Source of the DNA: an uncultured Bacteroidia bacterium
GTDB lineage: Bacteria > Bacteroidota > Bacteroidia > SpSt-205
Direction of reading: 5' to 3'
Length of the DNA stretch: 22,764 nucleotides
Assembly: GCA_937995505.1 (NCBI GenBank)
Contig: CALKJV010000223.1
Coordinates: 1 to 22,764, forward strand
Shown here in pieces: positions 14,942 to 22,726 of this stretch. Position numbers and translations under genes: made by a program. Each line of letters begins with the position of its first letter. The stretch's first letter is position 1. Under the pieces are notes generated by a model. That model did no database searches, was not told where the DNA came from, and worked only from the letters and a program-made list of their open reading frames with translations.

Positions 14942-17900
14942 ATGTTGCGATATTTTTTAGGCTTCGGTTTAGCTATTGGGCTGAGAGCACAAGTTTTACC
15001 GTCAGAAGCACTTTACTTTCAAGGCAAGCTCAGTGCTTTCAGCAAAAAAGCACAGAGTAGTTATAGCCGAGCTATAAAGAGAGGTAGCTCCCAAGACCCC
15101 AATACGCTTGCAGCGGGGTTAGCTTATGCGCTGGCGCTAGGCGAGGCTCACCGATACGTAGAAGCTCGCGAGATGTTACAGCAGTTTGCCCCAGTCCTCC
15201 AGAATCCCGGGATTTCTCCTCAGCTACGGTTTTATTCTGCTTGGATACAGGGTAGGGTACTTCGGGGGAGAGGCCTCCTCACAGAGTCGGTTCAAGCCTT
15301 CCAGTCCGCAGCCTTGCAGGCTCAGACACCTTGGCAGCGCCTGCTGATAGGGGCAGAAAGCGTGGAAAACCTCCTTCTTCTCGGAAACGCGCTCCAAGCC
15401 GCAGATAGCTTACGATCCTTGGAGGTCCCCTCGCAATTTGAGGAACCGTACGGCAGCTATCTACGCGATCGCTTTGCGTATCTCAAGGCTTGGAAAGACT
15501 GGCAAAGAGGCGCATGGGACTCGCTTCCTCCTACTTTGGGGCGTACGATGCGTGGGCAGCATGCCGACGCTTACCAGGCAGAGTATGCGTACCTTTTAGC
15601 CCAGACGGCCTTTTTACAAGGAGAGGTAAATAAAGGCGTCCAGTACCTGAAAGTAAGCCAGCGATTTGCCAGAAAAACTGTCTATAAAGGTCAAGATCTC
15701 ATCTTGCGGGCAGAAGCACAGCTTCTCGTGCAAGAGCTGTATCGCAGCGCTCGGGGCACTTATGGGCGTCGTGTGCAGCGGTTCAATCCCCTTCTCAAAC
15801 TGCTGCGCGATCGCCGTACACCCTTTACCTATGCTACGGTAGATGCTCTCCAGCACTTGGTAGAAGCCGCTCGGATCACCGATAGAACCGCCTTAGCCGA
15901 AAATATACTCGGCCTATATATCCAGCAAGGGGAAGGGGTGCTTTCTAGCCGATTGCAGCGGGTTGCTTCTCGGCTGGCGCAAGCGCAATATCGGGCCACA
16001 ATTTCGCTAAGCTATGCCAGTCAGGGGGTGCAGAAGCTCGGCTCTTTGCCCTTTGCCACCTTAGAGAAGGCCCAGAGTTTGACAGATTTGGGTCGGGCTG
16101 CCTTGCTTAACTATCGATATGCGCAAGCGGATACGGCTTTTTCTCAGGCAGCGGAAATACTAGCAGCCTTAGGCGAGCCAGAGGGTCCTCTTACTTTTTC
16201 TATTCGGGAAGCCTTAGCTTCCCGCTTCGTAGAGGCTGGGCAGTACGCACGCGCACAAAAGCTGCTTTTGCGCCAGCGGGCGACTTATGAACGGCTCTTG
16301 CCCACGCCGACCCGCAGCTTGCCCTATCTACGAATCCTGCTGTTGACTTCTGATCTCTCTCTGCGCTTAGCTGACCCGGCAGCCGCCGATACCCTCCTGC
16401 GCCGAGCAGAAAGGCCCATAGAAGCACTCCCTGTCGCCTTTCTCTCCGAGAAAATTGCTTTCTACGAGCTCAAGGGAGACTTGGCCCAAGCCCTTGGGCA
16501 GTTTCGGGACGCAGAACGGTCCTACTTAGAGGCGGTGCGGCTCCGCCAGCGCCAGCGTAAAGGTTCTAAATCTGCCCCAGCCGAAGAAAGCGGAAGCTTA
16601 CTCCGCCTGGCTCTCTTGTATCAGCGCACCGGCCGTCTAAGCCGTGCAAAAGAGGTTTACCAAAAAATCACCACTATTTACCAAAACAGCCGCCGGGAAG
16701 ACGCCGAAGTAGCGAAATATTACATTGGACTTACCGACTTTTATATTCTTGCTGGCGATTATCTCAAGGCCGAAGAGAGTGGGAAAAAAGCTCGGGAGCT
16801 TAATCGCACCTTGCAGGGATCTACTTCTCCTGCGTATGTAGAAGCCTTGCTCACCAGTGCTCGGGTTGAGGCGGCTTTGGGCCGATACGACAAGCAGCAA
16901 GCTCTGCTGCAGGAGGCTTTTGAAGCCCAGAAGCGCTTTTATGAAGGACGCCCTTCGCTCGCTGTAAGTCGTACGCTGTACTTACTTGCGGAGAACGCGC
17001 TTTCTCGCGGGCGGCTGGATTCGGCAAGCCTCTTTTTACAGCGGAGTGGGGAGGAGGCAGACCGCGCCCAAACGAGCGCCCCCTTAGAGTTTGCTGCCCT
17101 CTCGCTGGATATCGGGGGAGTATGGCTCGGGCTAGATAGCCTCGCCTATGCAGATAATCGCATCAGCGCAGCTAAGGCCGTACTAGATGAGCAGGTACCC
17201 CTGCGCCATCCTGATCGCATGCGGGCCTTCCTATACCAGGCTCGCCTCAAGCGGACTCGCGGCGAATACCTTGCTGCCCTCGCCGACTACAAACGCTGGC
17301 TCTCTCTCTGGACGAGCATTTACAGCCCAAATCATCCCGAGTATCCTTTTTACTTGGCAGAAATGGCAGAAGTACATTGGCTCGCTCGGGACTTTTCTGG
17401 TGCAAAGAGCAAGTTTGAGAAAGCCGCCTCTCTAATTATTTTTCAAGTAGATAGGCTTTTCAACGGTCTCAGCGAAACTGAAAAAACCCGTTACTGGGCC
17501 AGAGTGCGCCGCGTGCTGGAAGGGTATTATGCCTTCAGCTTTCTACAAGGATCCCCCTCCGCTAAAAAGAAAGCCTATGAAACATATCTGGCTACTAAGG
17601 CCCTCCTGCTCAGTGAAAGCGCCCAGCTGCGAGCTAAGCTCGCTTCAAGCCCCGATACGACCCTACAGCGAGTCTTCAAGGCCTGGCAAGACCAAAAAGA
17701 GTATGTAGTTCGCTTGTATAGCTATAGCCCCAATGATCTGAAAGAGCTGAACATCAATTTAGCCGAAGAGGAAAATCGCCTAAATGAGTTAGAGAAGCAG
17801 CTCACTCAGTATGTAGGAGACATACGCATGCAACGCCCTACTTGGCAAGCCTTGCGTAAAGCCTTGCCTAAGGGGGTCGCAGCGGTAGATTGGATTCGCT

Positions 17901-18982
17901 TACGACTCCCACAGATGCGTGACTCCGTTTTGTATGTCGCCGTCGTAACGACCCCAGAACTCAAAGACCCCCTTTATGTAACCTTGCCTAATGGACGGGC
18001 CTTGGAAGGCTATTACTTTTTCCGATATAGCCAAAGCATCCTAAACTTTGAAAGAGATACCACTTCTTACACTGCTTACTGGAAGCCGGTTCTAGAAAAG
18101 CTCCCTCCGACCACGGAACGGCTTTATGTATGCAGCGATGGAGTGTATTATCAGATTAATCCTTCTACGATTCCCCTACCCCAAGGGGGATATTTGGCAG
18201 ATAAGTACCAGGTTATTCACTATACCCGTTTAGCTAGCCTGACTAAGCCGCCCAAACCCTTCCGGTATTTTGAAGGAAAAAAGGCTTTCCTTATAGCGGA
18301 CCCTGATTATGCGCCTAATGTGGCTTCCGATAGCTTGTATGTGCCTCCTCTTCCGGGCACTGCTGAGGAGATACGGGCCATTCGGGATATTCTACAGAGT
18401 GAAGCGATTCTTCCTTATGTCCATACGCGGGGGGAAGCTTCTGAGCCGCTTCTGTATGAGGCGAACTCTCCATACATTTTGCACATTGCGACGCATGGGA
18501 TATTCCTTCCGTATGATGAGCGCTTAGGGGAGCTGATAGGGGTTCAGAATGCGAGTGCTCTCGCCAATCCCCTCTTTCGGTCGGCTCTGCTTCTCGCCTC
18601 GGCTGGACGCACCCTGCTTTACGGATCCACGGATGTGTCCCAGGATGGGATCCTCAATGCGTATGAGCTCCTCGCCCTGCGCCTGCAAAACACCCAGTTA
18701 GTAGCCCTCTCTGCTTGTGAAACTGGCCTCGGCGAAGTGCAAAATGGCGAAGGGGTCTATGGCTTACAACGCGCTTTCCTCCTCGCCGGCGCCCGAAACC
18801 TCATTCTAAGCCTCTGGAAAGTAGACGATGAGGCTACGCGTGACTTTATGATCTGCTTCTACACCGAGTGGCTACGCAAAAAGCTCCCCTTAGAGGAGGC
18901 TTTCTGGAATACACAAAAAGCTATGCGCAGTGCCCGCAACGCTCCGTATTTTTGGGGGGCGTTTATTTTGGTTAAGCCTTAA
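14942..18982 (+). CDS. Exported TPR protein with C-terminal CHAT (caspase-like) domain
   Basis: The 1346-residue product starts with a signal peptide (RYFLGFGLAIGLRA, cleavage before Q). Residues about 25-870 are helical TPR-like repeats; the clearest run is about 500-830 (for example LALLYQRTGRLSRAKEVYQK and ARLKRTRGEYLAALADYKRW). A helical linker (about 870-965) leads to the CHAT domain (about 975-1346). This has the clan CD catalytic pair: His1185 in HIATHG and Cys1259 in SACETG. The chain ends right after the domain, with no sorting tail. CHAT proteins are caspase relatives; some act in defence with gasdermin-like or TPR partners, but those are cytoplasmic. Here the signal peptide places the protease in the periplasm or on the surface, and no partner effector is adjacent. 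Substrate unknown. It sits 14 nt after rplS and 4 nt before the Fe-S carrier gene. Confidence 0.92.
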   Translation: MLRYFLGFGLAIGLRAQVLPSEALYFQGKLSAFSKKAQSSYSRAIKRGSSQDPNTLAAGLAYALALGEAHRYVEAREMLQQFAPVLQNPGISPQLRFYSAWIQGRVLRGRGLLTESVQAFQSAALQAQTPWQRLLIGAESVENLLLLGNALQAADSLRSLEVPSQFEEPYGSYLRDRFAYLKAWKDWQRGAWDSLPPTLGRTMRGQHADAYQAEYAYLLAQTAFLQGEVNKGVQYLKVSQRFARKTVYKGQDLILRAEAQLLVQELYRSARGTYGRRVQRFNPLLKLLRDRRTPFTYATVDALQHLVEAARITDRTALAENILGLYIQQGEGVLSSRLQRVASRLAQAQYRATISLSYASQGVQKLGSLPFATLEKAQSLTDLGRAALLNYRYAQADTAFSQAAEILAALGEPEGPLTFSIREALASRFVEAGQYARAQKLLLRQRATYERLLPTPTRSLPYLRILLLTSDLSLRLADPAAADTLLRRAERPIEALPVAFLSEKIAFYELKGDLAQALGQFRDAERSYLEAVRLRQRQRKGSKSAPAEESGSLLRLALLYQRTGRLSRAKEVYQKITTIYQNSRREDAEVAKYYIGLTDFYILAGDYLKAEESGKKARELNRTLQGSTSPAYVEALLTSARVEAALGRYDKQQALLQEAFEAQKRFYEGRPSLAVSRTLYLLAENALSRGRLDSASLFLQRSGEEADRAQTSAPLEFAALSLDIGGVWLGLDSLAYADNRISAAKAVLDEQVPLRHPDRMRAFLYQARLKRTRGEYLAALADYKRWLSLWTSIYSPNHPEYPFYLAEMAEVHWLARDFSGAKSKFEKAASLIIFQVDRLFNGLSETEKTRYWARVRRVLEGYYAFSFLQGSPSAKKKAYETYLATKALLLSESAQLRAKLASSPDTTLQRVFKAWQDQKEYVVRLYSYSPNDLKELNINLAEEENRLNELEKQLTQYVGDIRMQRPTWQALRKALPKGVAAVDWIRLRLPQMRDSVLYVAVVTTPELKDPLYVTLPNGRALEGYYFFRYSQSILNFERDTTSYTAYWKPVLEKLPPTTERLYVCSDGVYYQINPSTIPLPQGGYLADKYQVIHYTRLASLTKPPKPFRYFEGKKAFLIADPDYAPNVASDSLYVPPLPGTAEEIRAIRDILQSEAILPYVHTRGEASEPLLYEANSPYILHIATHGIFLPYDERLGELIGVQNASALANPLFRSALLLASAGRTLLYGSTDVSQDGILNAYELLALRLQNTQLVALSACETGLGEVQNGEGVYGLQRAFLLAGARNLILSLWKVDDEATRDFMICFYTEWLRKKLPLEEAFWNTQKAMRSARNAPYFWGAFILVKP

Positions 18983-18986
18983 GCCT

Positions 18987-19310
18987 ATGCAGCTTCACAT
19001 CACCGAAAGCGCCTCAGCAGAACTGCGTCGTCTGCTGACAGCGGACCCTACCGCAGTAGCTATTCGCATATCCGTAGAGGCTGGCGGCTGTGCCGGTCTT
19101 ACCTACAAGCTCGCCCTGGCCTCCGAGATAGCCCCGAACGAAGCGCATCTGGTAATAGAGGGGGTACCTTTTTGTATCCCAAAAGCGCAAGCTTCTCTGC
19201 TGGATGGGCTTCAGCTGGATTGGCCTACGGGTTTAGCCGCTCGCGGATTCATCTTTTCCAATCCGCAAGCCAAAACTACCTGTGGGTGCGGTACTTCCTT
19301 TTCTGTGTGA
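18987..19310 (+). CDS. A-type iron-sulfur carrier (IscA/SufA/ErpA family)
   Basis: The 107-residue product has the HesB/IscA fold with the three conserved cysteines: C35 in EAGGCAGLTY, and C99 and C101 in TCGCG at the C-terminus. These bind a [2Fe-2S] cluster or iron for delivery to apoproteins in the cytoplasm. Length is normal. The start at 18987 gives MQLHITESASAELRRLL, the usual N-terminus, 4 nt after the CHAT gene stop. Which paralogue (IscA, SufA or ErpA) cannot be told from sequence alone. It is probably read through from rplS and CHAT, with the rpsF promoter lying just after its stop. Confidence 0.92.
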   Translation: MQLHITESASAELRRLLTADPTAVAIRISVEAGGCAGLTYKLALASEIAPNEAHLVIEGVPFCIPKAQASLLDGLQLDWPTGLAARGFIFSNPQAKTTCGCGTSFSV

Positions 19311-19318
19311 AATTTTTG

Positions 19319-19326
19319 TACCTTTG
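19319..19326 (+). promoter_or_regulatory. Bacteroidota -7 promoter box for rpsF-rpsR-rplI
   Basis: TACCTTTG, in the 25-nt gap between the Fe-S carrier stop and rpsF, matches TAnnTTTG and ends 9 nt before the rpsF ATG. It would give a leader of only a few bases. No good TTG -33 element is visible. Confidence 0.6.
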
Positions 19327-19335
19327 CCCCCACTT

Positions 19336-19710
19336 ATGCCGAGATTAGACCCGATAGGTCAGTATGAGCTGACCCAAATCTGGCCTGCAGACTTGTCGGC
19401 GCAGGAGTACGAGGAATATCTCAAAGAGTTCAATGCCTTCTTAGTAGAAAACCAGGCTGAAATTGTCAACCAGGAAATCTGGGGCCTGCGTCGTCTTGCT
19501 TATCCCATACGCAAGCGAGAAGCAGGATACTATACTTATACGGAGTTTCGGGCGCCTGCATCTTTCATTGCGCAGCTGCGTCGGTACTTACGGCTACGGT
19601 CCTATGTGCTACGAGAGCTTATCGTCAAGTTGGATAAGCATGCGATTGAATTTAACCGCCGCCGACAGGAAAAAGAAAAACAACCCCTTCAAACGCCTAA
19701 CGAAGTATGA
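19336..19710 (+). CDS. rpsF: 30S ribosomal protein S6
   Basis: The 124-residue product shows the S6 pattern: QYELTQIWPADLSAQEYEEYLKEFNAFL (9-36), GLRRLAYPIRKREAGYYTYTEFRAP (50-74), and RRYLRLRSYVLRELIVKLDKHA near 82-103. It binds S18 in the platform of the small subunit. The in-frame extension to 19282 is rejected because it reads through the promoter box and the end of the Fe-S carrier gene. It overlaps rpsR by 4 nt (ATGA). Confidence 0.96.
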   Translation: MPRLDPIGQYELTQIWPADLSAQEYEEYLKEFNAFLVENQAEIVNQEIWGLRRLAYPIRKREAGYYTYTEFRAPASFIAQLRRYLRLRSYVLRELIVKLDKHAIEFNRRRQEKEKQPLQTPNEV

Positions 19711-19988
19711 CAGAAAAAGGTTTAGGTCCTGCTCCCTCTAATCCAGCTTTAGCCGTACTGTCTGGCGTACGGCAGCGCAAGAAGTTCTGCTTTTTCAAGA
19801 AGAGCGGCATAAAATACATAGACTATAAGGATCCTGATTTTCTCCTCAACTTCATCAACGAGCAAGGTAAGATTCTCCCTCGGCGTATCACAGGTATTAG
19901 CTGGAAGTATCAAAAGCAGCTTGCGCGGGCTATCAAACGCGCCCGACACCTTGCGCTTCTACCCTTCGTAGCCGATAATCTCAAATAA
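19707..19988 (+). CDS. rpsR: 30S ribosomal protein S18
   Basis: The 93-residue product has the S18 core: KKFCFFKKSGIKYIDYKDPD (25-44) and GKILPRRITGISWKYQKQLARAIKRARHLALLPF (54-87). It partners S6 on the small subunit. Its start overlaps the rpsF stop by 4 nt. The order S6-S18-L9 is the widely conserved operon, here without ssb or priB between. Confidence 0.97.
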   Translation: MTEKGLGPAPSNPALAVLSGVRQRKKFCFFKKSGIKYIDYKDPDFLLNFINEQGKILPRRITGISWKYQKQLARAIKRARHLALLPFVADNLK

Positions 19989-19991
19989 CCT

Positions 19992-20459
19992 ATGGCCAGC
20001 CGAAGCATAGAAGTCATCCTCAAAGCCGAAATAGAAGGGCTCGGGCATAAGTATGATGTAGTTCGTGTGCGTCCTGGCTATGCGTGGAACTACCTTGTGC
20101 CCAAAGGCCTGGCTGAGATTGCTACCGAAGGGGCTAAACGGCATCTCCAGGCCCACCTGCGCCAAATCGCCCATAAGCTCCAGCAAGAAAAAGCCGCAGC
20201 CGGTCAGCTGGCGGCCCAACTGAGCCAGCTCCATCTGGAGCTACACCTCCTTGCCAGTAAGGAAGGTAAGCTTTTCGGAGCGGTAACCCCCCAGCAGATT
20301 GTTGCAGTCTTAGCGGAAAAGGGATTTGTCGTTGAGCGCAGACAAGTGGTCTTCCCTGTGCCTGTGCGTACATTGGGCACTTACGAGGTACAGATTCGCT
20401 TGCACCGAGACATCACAGCTACTTTTTCCCTCACAGTTCTACCGGAAGAGGAAGAGTAA
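19992..20459 (+). CDS. rplI: 50S ribosomal protein L9
   Basis: The 155-residue product has the L9 N-terminal RNA-binding domain with GLGHKYDVVRVRPGYAWNYLVPKGLA (16-41), a long connecting helix (about 42-80) and a C-terminal domain (GKLFGAVTPQQIVAVLAEKG at about 92-111). It starts 3 nt after rpsR. Its stop lies only 2 nt from the stop of the convergent rluA-family gene, so transcripts from the two strands must overlap. Confidence 0.97.
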   Translation: MASRSIEVILKAEIEGLGHKYDVVRVRPGYAWNYLVPKGLAEIATEGAKRHLQAHLRQIAHKLQQEKAAAGQLAAQLSQLHLELHLLASKEGKLFGAVTPQQIVAVLAEKGFVVERRQVVFPVPVRTLGTYEVQIRLHRDITATFSLTVLPEEEE

Positions 20460-20461
20460 CC

Positions 20462-21175
20462 TTAGGTTCGCCGCCCTGCCCATTTGCGGAGCTGACGAAG
20501 CGCCACCTGGAAATGGTCGGGCAGCTCCGCTTCACACGTAATGGGGTACCCCTCTAAAGGGTGCATAAACCGCAAATACCCTGCATGTAAGAAGATAACT
20601 TCTGACCCGTGTAGCGGTCGCTCTTCACCTTGCCGAGGAGGCTTGTAGCGAGGGTGAAAGCGGGAAAGGTACAGGGGCTCACCGCCATATAGCTTGTCTC
20701 CCACAATAGGGAAGCCGTAGTACGACAAATGTAAGCGTACTTGGTGTATTCGGCCCGTCGCAGGCACACAAACTACAAGGCTGTATCCTCTGTATCTCTC
20801 TAGGGTATGGGCGAAAGTAAGGGCTGGCTTTCCTTGAAAGGGGTCCACCCGGGGTGGATTTGCGCGTAAGGGCGCTGTTAGCTCTGCTTCCACAAAGTCC
20901 GCTTCTCCCTGCACCAGGGCCCAATATTTTTTCTCAACCTGGTGTTGAGAGAATTGCGCATACAGCTTGCGGAAGGCTCCTGGATTCCAGCTCACCGTGA
21001 GCAAACCCGAGGTAGGCTTATCCAGGCGATGCAGGAGGTTAGCTTCGGGATGCAGATGCTGGCGTACCCAGCTCAAAACCGTTATTTCGGTATTTCCTCC
21101 TCGCTCAGGCAGGCTAGGTATCCCTGCTGGCTTGACTATCACCGCCAGACTGGGGTCCTGGTATACTAGCTGCAT
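20462..21175 (-). CDS. RluA-family RNA pseudouridine synthase
   Basis: The 237-residue product converts uridines in rRNA or tRNA to pseudouridine. The catalytic motif HRLDKPTSGLL has the nucleophilic aspartate at D52; VVCVPATGRIHQVRLHLSYYGFPIVGDKLYGG is the second family block (at about 146-177). There is no S4 domain, so it is the short form; the target site cannot be named. The frame extends to 21253, but the family normally starts at LVYQDPSLAVIVKPAG, so ATG 21175 is preferred. Even so it overlaps the 3' end of the GbsR-like gene by 62 nt, implying coupled translation. The 3' end meets rplI with a 2-nt gap. Confidence 0.92.
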   Translation of the reverse strand: MQLVYQDPSLAVIVKPAGIPSLPERGGNTEITVLSWVRQHLHPEANLLHRLDKPTSGLLTVSWNPGAFRKLYAQFSQHQVEKKYWALVQGEADFVEAELTAPLRANPPRVDPFQGKPALTFAHTLERYRGYSLVVCVPATGRIHQVRLHLSYYGFPIVGDKLYGGEPLYLSRFHPRYKPPRQGEERPLHGSEVIFLHAGYLRFMHPLEGYPITCEAELPDHFQVALRQLRKWAGRRT

Positions 21176-21710
21176 CGTGAAACTTTTTCTGCCAGTGGCT
21201 AAGCAGCTTAAGGAAGCGCTCCCGGTCCGCTCGTACGAGTAGAGGCAGTGCAAACTGCGTCACCAGAAAAACAGCAGATACTACCTCTTGGATCTGCTGG
21301 AGAGATTGGGCGGTATGGGGATCCCGCTGAACATCCGCACGCTGTGTCAGCTCCGCTAAAAGGTCGCCGATGGGAACCACTTCCCGTTCAAAGCGCTTAC
21401 GAATAATCTGGGAAGCAATCACCCAAATATCCCTTTCGGCTGTGTAAAGGGCTCTGCGGCTGCTGGGTATTTCTATTTTGTGAATGAGGCCCCACTCTAT
21501 GAGCTTGCGGAGATTAATACTGACATTACCGCGACTGATTTGCAGGGTTTCTAAAATAGTGTCGCTATCTAAAGGGTCTGGGTAAACATACAGGAGGGCA
21601 AAGATCTGCGCCATGGTGGGTCCCACTCCCCAAGAGTAGGCGAGGCGTCCCCAGACAGCAATGAGCTGCCGCTGGCTCTCTGTGAGCTGTATCGCAGATG
21701 AGGCGTACAT
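21114..21710 (-). CDS. GbsR/MarR-like transcriptional regulator
   Basis: The 198-residue product has an N-terminal winged helix (about 25-100). TILETLQISRGNVSINLRKLIEWGLIHKIE (51-80) is the recognition part, typical of the GbsR branch of MarR regulators, and WGVGPTMAQIFALLYVYPDPLDSD precedes it. The second half is helical, probably for dimerisation. The last 22 or so residues (from FHDAASIPGP) are polar, unlike the rest, and are encoded over the start of the RluA-family gene. The ATG overlaps the promoter box of the divergent lipoprotein gene, which makes self-linked control of that gene plausible. The ligand is unknown. Confidence 0.87.
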   Translation of the reverse strand: MYASSAIQLTESQRQLIAVWGRLAYSWGVGPTMAQIFALLYVYPDPLDSDTILETLQISRGNVSINLRKLIEWGLIHKIEIPSSRRALYTAERDIWVIASQIIRKRFEREVVPIGDLLAELTQRADVQRDPHTAQSLQQIQEVVSAVFLVTQFALPLLVRADRERFLKLLSHWQKKFHDAASIPGPQSGGDSQASRDT

Positions 21711-21713
21711 TTG
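21706..21713 (+). promoter_or_regulatory. Bacteroidota -7 promoter box for the DUF4249-like gene
   Basis: TACATTTG matches TAnnTTTG, covers the start codon of the divergent GbsR-like gene (21708-21710), and ends 5 nt before an in-frame GTG at 21719. It therefore favours GTG 21719 over the upstream ATG at 21698 as the lipoprotein start. Confidence 0.55.
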
Positions 21714-21718
21714 CTAAG

Positions 21719-22726
21719 GTGTCGGTACAAAGTTACGCAAAATTAATCCTGATTGCACTGCTAGTGGGCTGTCGCACGGATGTAGATCTCGTGGCTCCAG
21801 AGGCACGTGAGCGCGTGGTGGTGTATGGGATTTTGCGCACAGACCGAGATACGCAGTTTATTCGGATAGGGCGTCTCTTTGTCACGAGAGAAGATGCAGC
21901 GGCGTATGCCGCACGCACCGACCTGAGCTTGCAAGCCCAGGTAATCCTTACCGACGGTCAGACCGAATGGGTCGCTACGCCGGAGACGGTGCTCAAGGTG
22001 CCAAATGAGCCTTTTTTCCCTGTACAAGTGGTGTACCGAATAGCCATGCGCCCTGTCCCTCGTACCTTGTATCGGCTGCGGGTTTCTGTTCCGGAAAATC
22101 CTGCCCTGAATGTCTCTTCAGCGGTATTAGTGCCTTCGCCCCCCTATATAGCCCGGCCTGAGAGTATACTATCTCTCGGAGGGCAGCCGGCTTATCCTAG
22201 CTTGGACCTCACTAAGCGGTATGTGATCCAATTTTACCCGCAGTTTGATATACAGCTTCCCTCGCTAGCGGGGGGATACGAACTAACCTTCCGCTTTTCT
22301 TACCAGGAAGTAATCGGTAGCGATACCTTTCCCCGAGAGCTGGTGATTGGTCCTCGGCGCTTGCCCGCACAAGGTTCAGCGGTTCAGACCTATACGCTGC
22401 AGGAAAAAGAGCTCCTCCGTACGGCCTATGCCAACCTTAGCCATCCCTCAGCTCGTTACCTCTATGATAATCGGCCGCTGGGTCGAGCCTGGAGCCTTTG
22501 GCTTACTGCCTTAGATACCGCCCTCTACAACTACCTCCGTATCAATGATCCTGCGACCACCGACTTTACCACCGTGAAGCCAGAGTATACCAACATCCAA
22601 AACGGCCTCGGCATTTTTGGGGCAGCGGCGATGTCTTACCGATACTTTCGGATAGATAGCTGCTCCGAGTATCTTTTGCGCCTCAATGAAGCCCCAGCTC
22701 CTACTACCCCCTGCAGCTTAGAGTAA
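21719..22726 (+). CDS. DUF4249-like outer-membrane-associated lipoprotein
   Basis: The 335-residue product starts with a lipoprotein signal: SVQSYAK, hydrophobic LILIALLVG, lipobox cysteine at residue 18 (LLVGC), then RTDVDL with an acidic residue that suits outer-membrane placement. The mature N-terminal part (APEARERVVVYGILRTDRDTQFIRIG, then VILTDGQTEW and YRLRVSVPE) fits the beta-sandwich DUF4249 family. Members usually stand beside TonB-dependent receptors in Bacteroidota. The start is set at GTG because of the promoter box at 21706-21713; the in-frame ATG at 21698 would add seven residues and lies before the box. A divergent GbsR-like regulator and an exported protein gene overlapping the stop flank it. 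Family assignment is moderately sure. Confidence 0.78.
   Translation: MSVQSYAKLILIALLVGCRTDVDLVAPEARERVVVYGILRTDRDTQFIRIGRLFVTREDAAAYAARTDLSLQAQVILTDGQTEWVATPETVLKVPNEPFFPVQVVYRIAMRPVPRTLYRLRVSVPENPALNVSSAVLVPSPPYIARPESILSLGGQPAYPSLDLTKRYVIQFYPQFDIQLPSLAGGYELTFRFSYQEVIGSDTFPRELVIGPRRLPAQGSAVQTYTLQEKELLRTAYANLSHPSARYLYDNRPLGRAWSLWLTALDTALYNYLRINDPATTDFTTVKPEYTNIQNGLGIFGAAAMSYRYFRIDSCSEYLLRLNEAPAPTTPCSLE
21728..21735 (-). promoter_or_regulatory. Bacteroidota -7 promoter box for the GbsR-like gene
   Basis: On the minus strand, TAACTTTG matches TAnnTTTG and ends 17 nt before the ATG at 21710. It lies inside the first codons of the divergent lipoprotein gene. No clear -33 TTG is seen. Confidence 0.5.

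Noticed and set aside
14942..18982. CHAT protein as part of an anti-phage caspase system
   Set aside because: No gasdermin, effector, CRISPR subunit or other sensor gene is adjacent; the neighbours are ribosomal and Fe-S genes, and the protein carries a signal peptide.
21176..21253. Longer N-terminus for the RluA-family protein starting at 21253
   Set aside because: The extra 26 residues are not part of the family fold and would deepen the overlap with the regulator to 140 nt.
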